From an uncultured Lachnospiraceae bacterium (GTDB lineage: Bacteria > Bacillota_A > Clostridia > Lachnospirales > Lachnospiraceae), in contig CADBNG010000372.1 in NCBI GenBank assembly GCA_902795985.1, positions 1 to 5,845 on the forward strand: DNA of 5,845 bases, in the 5' to 3' direction. The notes beneath the pieces are model-generated. The model saw only the letters and a list, made by a program, of their open reading frames with translations. It had not been told where the DNA came from and ran no database searches. Both the position numbers and the translations under genes were made by a program. This document shows, piece by piece, positions 1 to 4,524 of the stretch (its first letter is position 1; every line of letters starts with the position of its first letter).

Positions 1-110
1 ATTAACACTTGGCTAATTCATCCGTTTGATTTACATTTTGGAATGCTATTCGAGGATGTGTTTTACTGTTTAATTGTCAAGGTTCTTCTGCTTCCCTCGT
101 GTGGGACAGC
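1..110 (-). other. Leader region of a leftward stable-RNA (probable rRNA) operon, running off the window
   Basis: This is the stretch that would be transcribed from the minus-strand promoter at 117-145. It holds no credible coding sequence on the minus strand and carries a boxA-like element at 66-85. Firmicutes rRNA operons characteristically have a strong promoter with an upstream A/T element, then a boxA-bearing leader of about 100-200 nt, then the 16S gene. No rRNA sequence is visible inside the window, so the identity of the operon is inferred from promoter plus boxA only. A tRNA operon or another highly expressed transcript remains possible. Confidence 0.4.
66..85 (-). promoter_or_regulatory. 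boxA-like antitermination element
   Basis: On the minus strand this reads GAACCTTGACAATTAAACAG. It resembles the boxA-containing stretch of Firmicutes rRNA leaders and 16S-23S spacers (B. subtilis type: TGTTCTTTGAAAACTAAACA), where NusB/S10 bind the nascent RNA to prevent premature termination. The match is by eye. The embedded TTGACA has no acceptable -10 about 17 bp downstream, so it is better explained as a leader element than as a second promoter. Confidence 0.4.
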
Positions 111-116
111 TTCCTT

Positions 117-176
117 ATATTACCCCTTGGATACGGCTTTGTCAACAACTATTTTAAAAAATTTTAAAATTTTTTT
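117..176 (-). promoter_or_regulatory. Strong rRNA-type sigma-A promoter with UP-like element, pointing left
   Basis: On the minus strand the -35 is a perfect TTGACA (140-145), the spacer is exactly 17 bp and the -10 is TAATAT (117-122, 4 of 6 consensus bases). Directly upstream, 146-176 is almost pure A/T in phased A- and T-tracts, the composition expected of an UP element contacted by the alpha C-terminal domain. Transcription would start near base 110. UP elements of this quality are typical of rRNA and other stable-RNA promoters. The promoter faces away from the transporter gene at 291, so the two are divergent. Confidence 0.6.
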
Positions 177-210
177 CCGGGGCTTTTTCATGGTATCCAC
201 AGGCGATTCG

Positions 211-219
211 TGGTATGAT
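211..219 (+). promoter_or_regulatory. Candidate extended -10 promoter for the Na/Pi-family gene
   Basis: The string TGGTATGAT is a TGn extended -10 followed by TATGAT (5 of 6 consensus). The -35 region 17 bp upstream (191-196, TGGTAT) is a poor match, as is common for extended -10 promoters. The start would be near base 226, giving a leader of about 65 nt before the ATG at 291. This is the best plus-strand candidate in the gap, but it is unproven. Confidence 0.35.
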
Positions 220-290
220 ATTTTCGATTACGGATCAATGTTTTCGCAGCAGATCGTGCTGCCGGATCTGCCGCATTTCGAGGTCAAATC

Positions 291-2048
291 ATGAGTGTAA
301 CAAATATCATTACTTTTCTTGGCGGACTCGCCCTGTTTCTTTACGGCGTGCTCCTGATGGGTGACGGAATACGTCTGCTTGCCGGAAGCCGGCTCGGCGA
401 TTTCATCCGGAACGTAACCGATTCCGCGCCCAGGGCGCTGGGAGTCGGCGCCGGGATGTCCTCCGTGATCCAGTCTTCTTCTGCCGTGTCGATCATGGCC
501 ATGGGTTTTGTCAACACCGGCCTTATCCGGCTCCGTCAGGCGATGTACGTCGTTCTCGGATCCCTGTTCGGCTCCTGCATCACCGGCTGGATCGTATCGG
601 CCTCCCATGCCGGCAACAGCCATCTGACAACGACGCTCTCCGCTTCTGTTATCATCGGCGTGCTCGCCGTCATCGGTATTTATTTAAGGAAGTTTTCCAA
701 ACTGCAGTCCCGCCACGTGGCCGGTGATATTCTTCTGGGATGCGCGGTGCTTCTGGCCGGCATGTCTTCCATGACCAATTCCATGCAGCCGCTGCAGAAC
801 AGCCCGTCGTTCCTTTCCTTCCTGGTACAGCTTTCCAATCCCGCGCTTGGCATCCTGATCGGCATTGCTTTTACCGCGCTGGTACAGAGCTCCGCCGCCG
901 GCATTGCCACGCTGCAGGCCCTTGCGCTGACCGGAAGCCTTACTTTTTCCGTAACGATACCGATCATGCTCGGTATCACGATCGGGGGCGCGGTTCCCGT
1001 CATGATCAGCGCCATCGGCCTGAACACGAACTCATTCCGTACGGCCCTGTCGCATCTGCTTTTCGATCTTTTCGGCGCAGTCATCTGCGGCGCGATCTTC
1101 TATATTATAAATGCGGTCCACCCGTTTTCCTTCATGAACGCTCCGATCTCAATCGTGGAGGTCGCTCTTCTGAATACGATCCTCCGTGCCGTGATGATCC
1201 TGCTGCTCTCACCCATGGTGGGCCTGGTCGAAAAGATTACCATCGCTGTTGTGCGGGAAAAGACGGTGGCGGAAGAATCCTCCGCCGGCGATCTGGATAT
1301 GCTTGAGGAACGTTTTCTTACCCACACAACCGTTGCCATTGCCCAGAGCCGGCGCGTCGTGGAATCCATGGCCCATCTGGTCGAAAAGAACCTGGAGGAT
1401 GCCGCCTCCGTCCTGGAAACCTACACTGACGAAAAGTACAAAGAGGTGGAAGAGACCGAAGCCCTGATCGATAAATATGAGGACCGTCTCGGTTCCTACC
1501 TGATCAAGATCAGCCGGAAGCCTCTCTCCAAGCAGCAGAATGAAGACCTGTATAAATTCCTGCATGTGATCACCGACCTGGAGCGCATGTCCGACCACGC
1601 CCTGAACCTGGCTGAGAGCGCGCAGGAAATCCACGAAAAAGAGATCGTCTTTTCCGACGAAGCGCAGCATGAGCTGAGCGTGCTCCGTGCCGCCGTCCGG
1701 GAGATCATCTCGATCACCCTGAATGCCTTTGTGAACGACGACCTCGAAGCAGCCTTCCGCGTCGAACCGCTTGAAGAGCACATCGACAACCTCTGCGACG
1801 CGCTCAAGCACAATCATATCGACCGCCTGCAGAACGAAACCTGCACCCTCGAACACGGCTTTGTCTTCAATGACATGCTCACCAACTTCGAGCGGATCGG
1901 CGACCACTGCTCGAACATTGCCGTCGCCATGCTGGAGATCAACAACGACGCCTTCGACACCCACGAATATGTGAACAGTCTGGTGCGGATGAAGGATGAG
2001 CGGTTCCGGGAGTATCTGGAGGAATATACGCAGAAGTACAGCCTGTAA
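291..2048 (+). CDS. Na/Pi cotransporter family protein with C-terminal PhoU-like domain
   Basis: This is a 585-residue membrane protein of the sodium-dependent phosphate cotransporter family (NptA/YjbB type). About eight to ten hydrophobic segments lie within residues 5-310. Two inverted family repeats are recognisable: QSSSA at 61-65 in the first and QSSAA at 199-203 in the second, both in the expected helix-break context. Residues about 340-550 are charged, helical and PhoU-like, with the two characteristic metal-motif helices DLERMSDH (429-436) and FERIGDH (533-539). In this family the PhoU part is thought to sit in the cytoplasm and regulate phosphate or sodium movement. The ATG at 291 is preceded by GAGGT six bases upstream, which supports this start. 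The GxNIGTT-type motifs that usually follow each QSSS are degenerate here (GSLFGSCITG at 90-99, GITIGGAVPV at 228-237), so the transported substrate is uncertain. The length and domain order are normal for the family. The gene appears monocistronic, with a terminator about 100 bases after the stop. Confidence 0.92.
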   Translation: MSVTNIITFLGGLALFLYGVLLMGDGIRLLAGSRLGDFIRNVTDSAPRALGVGAGMSSVIQSSSAVSIMAMGFVNTGLIRLRQAMYVVLGSLFGSCITGWIVSASHAGNSHLTTTLSASVIIGVLAVIGIYLRKFSKLQSRHVAGDILLGCAVLLAGMSSMTNSMQPLQNSPSFLSFLVQLSNPALGILIGIAFTALVQSSAAGIATLQALALTGSLTFSVTIPIMLGITIGGAVPVMISAIGLNTNSFRTALSHLLFDLFGAVICGAIFYIINAVHPFSFMNAPISIVEVALLNTILRAVMILLLSPMVGLVEKITIAVVREKTVAEESSAGDLDMLEERFLTHTTVAIAQSRRVVESMAHLVEKNLEDAASVLETYTDEKYKEVEETEALIDKYEDRLGSYLIKISRKPLSKQQNEDLYKFLHVITDLERMSDHALNLAESAQEIHEKEIVFSDEAQHELSVLRAAVREIISITLNAFVNDDLEAAFRVEPLEEHIDNLCDALKHNHIDRLQNETCTLEHGFVFNDMLTNFERIGDHCSNIAVAMLEINNDAFDTHEYVNSLVRMKDERFREYLEEYTQKYSL

Positions 2049-2144
2049 ATTCATCCGGCTTCCTTCTTCGCAGCACGCTCCACGAAGACCGGCAGCCGGC
2101 GCAGCCAAATGGAACAGCATTGTTAATCCGGTTTTCTTTTATAA

Positions 2145-2169
2145 AGAGGCGGCCATCCGGCCGCCTTTT
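2145..2169 (+). terminator. Intrinsic terminator of the Na/Pi-family gene
   Basis: A perfect 7-bp GC stem, GGCGGCC (2148-2154) with GGCCGCC (2159-2165), closes a 4-nt loop. Flanking A-T pairs extend it, and TTTT follows at 2166-2169. It lies 97 bases after the TAA at 2046-2048. The intervening 2049-2144 shows no gene and no other clear signal. Confidence 0.8.
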
Positions 2170-2233
2170 GCTTCGCATTCATTCTTCCTTCTTCTGCAGG
2201 TTTCTTCCCCATTGATTCAAGTACTGCGCGATA

Positions 2234-2277
2234 GAAAAAGCCGTGCTCAGCTCTGTTGCTTTAAACACGGCTTTTTC
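2234..2277 (-). terminator. Terminator of the lipoprotein gene, probably bidirectional
   Basis: A perfect 12-bp stem pairs GAAAAAGCCGTG (2234-2245) with CACGGCTTTTTC (2266-2277) around a 20-nt loop. A-tract and T-tract lie on either side, so both strands read as a GC stem followed by five U. It is 85 bases past the lipoprotein stop on the minus strand and is also a second stop for plus-strand transcripts. Confidence 0.8.
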
Positions 2278-2282
2278 CAAGC

Positions 2283-2309
2283 GGGAAGGCTGCCATCGGC
2301 AGCCCTCCC
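2283..2309 (+). terminator. Third hairpin of the convergent gap, terminator-like on the plus strand
   Basis: GGCTGCC (2288-2294) pairs with GGCAGCC (2298-2304) around a 3-nt loop. The stem continues outwards through one A-C mismatch into an A-T and three G-C pairs (2283-2286 with 2306-2309). TGTTTGTTTT follows on the plus strand, giving a weak U-rich tail. On the minus strand no U-run follows. It is probably a backup terminator or a 3'-end protecting stem. The rest of 2310-2361 shows nothing notable. Confidence 0.5.
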
Positions 2310-2361
2310 TGTTTGTTTTCAGCCCTCTTCCGGGCATTTTCATCCGATCAGCAATGGTTCA

Positions 2362-3969
2362 TTAATCGGGATAAGTGTTGATTCCCAGGCCGGTAGAGCC
2401 TTCTCCGTCGATCGGGCTGAGGGACAGGTTGATGGCAGACCATTCTTCGGACTCCCAGCTGTAGGAAGAATAATATTCGGACTCATAGCCGTAGGTGGGA
2501 TTGCCGAGCGCAGCCATAGCCTCCTCCATGGTGCATCCGAGCTTCAGTCCGGCTACGGTGAAGTCCGCAGCTTCTTCACTGCTGATGCTGACGCTGTAAA
2601 TCACACATTCCGCCATGTCTTTCGGCTCATTATCCGGATTGTAGACGGTGAAGCTGAGATAATCAAAGCTGTCATCCAGATACGCGGTGCAGTAATCCGT
2701 ATCATCGGCGTTCACAACACGGTCCTGATACTCCTCTTCCAGCTCCAGGCTGTTGTCTTTCAGGAGATCGCCCAGTACGGTTTCGCCGGCTTTATATTCA
2801 TTGCCGTTAAGGGTGAATTCCTTATATTCGTCTTTGAATTCAAACGTTTCAGCAAGCTCAACGCTCAGTTCTTCCTCTTCGGAAGAAGAGGCTGTCGAGG
2901 TTTCCGAAGTAGCTGAGGTTTCCGAGGTTTCGTCGGTCATGCCGGGAAGGAGTCCCTCCGCGGATTCACTTTCCACTGCACTCTTGGCTTCTTCCGGAAG
3001 AACAATTTCCTTGCCCTTATTGAGCTCGATATTGGAGAGTTCAAAGAAGAAGTTTTCCACATTGATTTCGAGGTTCAGCTCGCCGGTTTCTTCCGAGGAG
3101 TATGATTCCATCATGGAGCTGAAGCTGTCCTTGAACATCTGTTCAATCGCCTCGGCCATGTCGATCTTCACACGGGTCAGTTCGTTGGTGTCCTTGCTGA
3201 AGTAGTATTCGATCTCCGCCGTGCCGGTCGCCGTATCGATGCCCATCGCGCCGACGCCTTCCATCATGCCCGCCATCTGATCCGACATATTATCCAGCAG
3301 TTCCTGCAGGTTCACGGTGCCGGTAAGCTTGTATTCTCCGCCTTCTTCCGCAAGAGTGAAAAGAGCGGGATCCAGCTCCGGGATCATTTCCTTGGAGATT
3401 ACGGATGCCTGGGTGTCGGTCTTAGACCAGGAATCGGTTTCTTTATCATAGGAATAGGAATAATACTTGCCGTCTTCCGCGATGACATACTGTTCCACTT
3501 CCTGGGTCTCTGTCTCTTCGCCGTTTACCATTTCCATTTTTCCGGTCATGTAAGCATTATCGCCATAGGCATCGCCCTTGACGTTCATGTTCACTTTGAC
3601 CTCCTGGGACATTCCCATGATATCCATGCCCATTTCCATGTTCATGTCCATATCAAAGGAAATCGACTGAAGATCCTTTGCCGTTTCATAATAGGCGTTC
3701 AGCAGGCTCTCCGCTGTCGCTTCCGGCTCTGCTGCCTTGGTCTCCGCCGGGGTCTCGGCCGCCGGTGCCTCGGATTTTTCCTCGGCCGCAGCCGGAGCCT
3801 CCGATTTCGCCTCGGGCGCCGCCGCTTCCTTGGTATCCGCCGAACTTGCAGCCGCTGTTTCCTCCTGCGGGGTAACCTTTACTTCTTCCTTGGTCTCTCC
3901 GCATCCCGCGAACAGGCTGACACAAAGTGCCGAAGCAAGCAGGACTGCCATCCATTTTCTGATTTTCAT
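2362..3969 (-). CDS. Large secreted lipoprotein of two domains (DUF6612/LppX-like N-terminal part, BamE-like motif near the C-terminus)
   Basis: This is a 535-residue exported lipoprotein. Residues 1-22 are a type II signal peptide (MKIRK basic start, hydrophobic core) ending in the lipobox LFAGC, with Cys23 the lipidation site. It should therefore be anchored to the outer face of the membrane. Residues 24-85 are an Ala/Glu/Lys/Pro linker with KSEAPAA repeats. Residues about 86-330 form a first domain of alternating-pattern beta strands, starting with a Met-rich strand (107-120). Its pattern resembles the DUF6612/LppX-LprG group of lipoproteins, some of which bind lipids. Residues 334-370 are a second Ser/Thr/Glu linker. 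Residues 371-535 form a second domain with GLKLGCTMEEAMAALGNPT (474-492), a pattern like the GMT..EV...LG.P motif of small BamE/BLIP-fold lipoproteins. The start is fixed by AAGGAGGAG just upstream and by the signal peptide. The specific function is unknown, and both domain assignments are by eye. Confidence 0.9.
   Translation of the reverse strand: MKIRKWMAVLLASALCVSLFAGCGETKEEVKVTPQEETAAASSADTKEAAAPEAKSEAPAAAEEKSEAPAAETPAETKAAEPEATAESLLNAYYETAKDLQSISFDMDMNMEMGMDIMGMSQEVKVNMNVKGDAYGDNAYMTGKMEMVNGEETETQEVEQYVIAEDGKYYSYSYDKETDSWSKTDTQASVISKEMIPELDPALFTLAEEGGEYKLTGTVNLQELLDNMSDQMAGMMEGVGAMGIDTATGTAEIEYYFSKDTNELTRVKIDMAEAIEQMFKDSFSSMMESYSSEETGELNLEINVENFFFELSNIELNKGKEIVLPEEAKSAVESESAEGLLPGMTDETSETSATSETSTASSSEEEELSVELAETFEFKDEYKEFTLNGNEYKAGETVLGDLLKDNSLELEEEYQDRVVNADDTDYCTAYLDDSFDYLSFTVYNPDNEPKDMAECVIYSVSISSEEAADFTVAGLKLGCTMEEAMAALGNPTYGYESEYYSSYSWESEEWSAINLSLSPIDGEGSTGLGINTYPD
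2897..2930 (-). repeat. Short 18-bp-period repeat coding the Ser/Thr/Glu linker
   Basis: GAGGTTTCCGA occurs at 2897-2907 and again at 2915-2925, followed by a partial third GAGGTTT at 2924-2930. It encodes the SETSATSETS part of the second linker. Such repeats can change length by slippage without breaking the frame. Confidence 0.5.
3761..3815 (-). repeat. 30-bp-period repeat coding KSEAPAA in the first linker
   Basis: Bases 3761-3785 and 3791-3815 match at 21 of 25 positions with a 30-bp period. Each copy encodes KSEAPAA within the linker that tethers the first globular domain to the lipid anchor. The in-frame unit suggests duplication of a 10-residue spacer. Confidence 0.6.
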
Positions 3970-3974
3970 AAATG

Positions 3975-3983
3975 CTCCTCCTT
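3975..3983 (-). promoter_or_regulatory. Strong ribosome binding site of the lipoprotein gene
   Basis: On the minus strand this reads AAGGAGGAG, five bases before the ATG (3967-3969). It is nearly a full anti-Shine-Dalgarno match. It decides the start and implies efficient translation. Confidence 0.85.
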
Positions 3984-4066
3984 TTTGATGCTGTGTTGCT
4001 TTTTTCGCCGGTTCTTCCCGGCTCTGGCTCCCTTTCTTCCGAAGCCGTTAAAATAAAATGGTTTTG

Positions 4067-4072
4067 AATATA
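4067..4072 (-). promoter_or_regulatory. Weak candidate -10 for the lipoprotein gene
   Basis: On the minus strand this reads TATATT (5 of 6). No good -35 lies 16-18 bp upstream, only an A-rich tract. It would give a leader of roughly 90 nt containing a small hairpin (GCCGG/CCGGC near 4007-4022). An alternative is read-through from the upstream tRNA promoter. Confidence 0.25.
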
Positions 4073-4085
4073 CTTTCTGTTTCCA

Positions 4086-4108
4086 TTCTTATTTTTTTAT
4101 ATAAAAAA
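4086..4108 (-). terminator. Candidate tRNA transcript end: T-run directly after the tRNA
   Basis: Six T residues (minus strand, 4103-4108) follow the discriminator base at once and are themselves able to pair with the A-tract that follows (TTTTTT-ATAT-AAAAAA). The folded tRNA arms followed by a U-run could release polymerase. No GC-rich stem is present, so termination may be incomplete. Confidence 0.4.
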
Positions 4109-4181
4109 TGGAGACAACAGGACTCGAACCTGCGACCCTTTACACGTCAAGCAAATGCTCTCCCAGCTGAGCTATGTCTCC
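4109..4181 (-). tRNA. tRNA-Val (anticodon GAC)
   Basis: The gene is 73 nt and folds as a complete cloverleaf. The acceptor stem is GGAGACA with TGTCTCC, with no mismatch. T8 and A9 are present. The D-arm is GCTC-AGCTGGGA-GAGC with the G18-G19 pair. The anticodon arm is TTTGC-TTGACGT-GTAAA, giving anticodon GAC at 34-36 with T33. The variable loop is GGGTC, and the T-arm is GCAGG-TTCGAGT-CCTGT. The discriminator is A73. A35, C36 and A73 fit valine identity, and GAC reads GUC and GUU codons. The anticodon stem is weak (three A-T pairs and one G-T). No CCA is encoded, so it must be added after transcription. Confidence 0.95.
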
Positions 4182-4191
4182 ATCGGGGAGT

Positions 4192-4221
4192 ATTATACCA
4201 GAACCGGTCCCTGTAATGCAA
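4192..4221 (-). promoter_or_regulatory. Promoter of tRNA-Val
   Basis: On the minus strand the -35 is TTGCAT (4216-4221), the spacer 18 bp and the -10 a perfect TATAAT (4192-4197) with an extended TGn just before it. The -10 ends only 10 bases before the mature tRNA 5' end, so the transcript would carry only about 3-5 leader nucleotides for RNase P to remove. This is a strong, dedicated promoter. Confidence 0.85.
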
Positions 4222-4433
4222 GACCCAATTCCATGTTCCCCGGATTCTCTTTCAAGGTGCGTTTCCGGCCTGTTTCAGGGGGGGCACAAAAGTCCTTTCC
4301 TTACGGCTGATTTTGCCGGCCGGATTCTTCCGTCTGCCGGTCCGGTTAAAGGTACTATAACATGAAACCGTGAAAAAAGCATGTCGTTTTCGAGTTTATA
4401 AAAGTTTAAGAATTAAAGGCATTCCGCCTCATC

Positions 4434-4454
4434 CGGCCGGGGACCGGCCGTTTT
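4434..4454 (+). terminator. Orphan GC-rich hairpin with plus-strand U-run
   Basis: CGGCCGG (4434-4440) pairs perfectly with CCGGCCG (4444-4450) around a GGA loop, and TTTT follows at 4451-4454. By shape it is an intrinsic terminator for plus-strand RNA, yet no plus-strand gene lies upstream. On the minus strand no U-run follows. It may end a small plus-strand RNA, block antisense transcription into the UvrA-like gene, or act as a 3' stem for the minus-strand mRNA. Confidence 0.4.
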
Positions 4455-4464
4455 CCAAAGAAGT

Positions 4465-4484
4465 CTGCCTCAGAAAACAGGCAG
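4465..4484 (-). terminator. Candidate terminator of the UvrA-like gene
   Basis: CTGCCT (4465-4470) and AGGCAG (4479-4484) form a 6-bp stem with an 8-nt loop, about 40 bases after the stop codon. On the minus strand it is followed by ACTTCTTT, a broken U-rich tail. It is a weaker signal than the terminators at 2145-2277. The neighbouring hairpin at 4434-4450 may add to it. Confidence 0.35.
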
Positions 4485-4524
4485 CGGAACAGGATTCAGC
4501 ATCGGGGGATCGATCTCTTTACCA

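Larger units (their letters stand above)
4222..4524. other. Gene-free gap between the UvrA-like gene and the tRNA promoter
   Basis: No open frame here has a convincing ribosome binding site or protein-like composition. The stretch contains a run of seven G (4278-4284), GC-rich CCGG-containing stretches around 4314-4346, an AT-rich patch at about 4386-4417, and two hairpins listed separately (4434-4454 and 4465-4484). Nothing else is recognised. Confidence 0.5.

Noticed and set aside
75..80. Second minus-strand TTGACA as another promoter
   Set aside because: There is no acceptable -10 at 16-19 bp downstream. It lies inside a boxA-like leader string, which explains it better.
1209..2120. 303-codon minus-strand open frame opposite the transporter gene
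   Set aside because: It is a shadow of the plus-strand gene, whose protein has clear transmembrane and PhoU-like motifs. The antisense product has no recognisable domain.
2874..2891. Perfect 7-bp inverted repeat CCTCTTC/GAAGAGG with GGAA loop inside the lipoprotein gene
   Set aside because: It arises from adjacent Ser (TCT/TCC) and Glu (GAA/GAG) codons in the acidic linker and has no U-run. It is best explained by codon composition.
1996..2916. 306-codon plus-strand open frame across the transporter end and the lipoprotein gene
   Set aside because: It spans the three terminator hairpins and runs antisense to a lipoprotein with a clear signal peptide, so it is not a real gene.
4314..4346. 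GC-rich GCCGGCCGG / CCGGTCCGG pair as an operator or hairpin
   Set aside because: Pairing is broken and the loop leaves no stable stem or known operator pattern. It looks like local GC-rich sequence.
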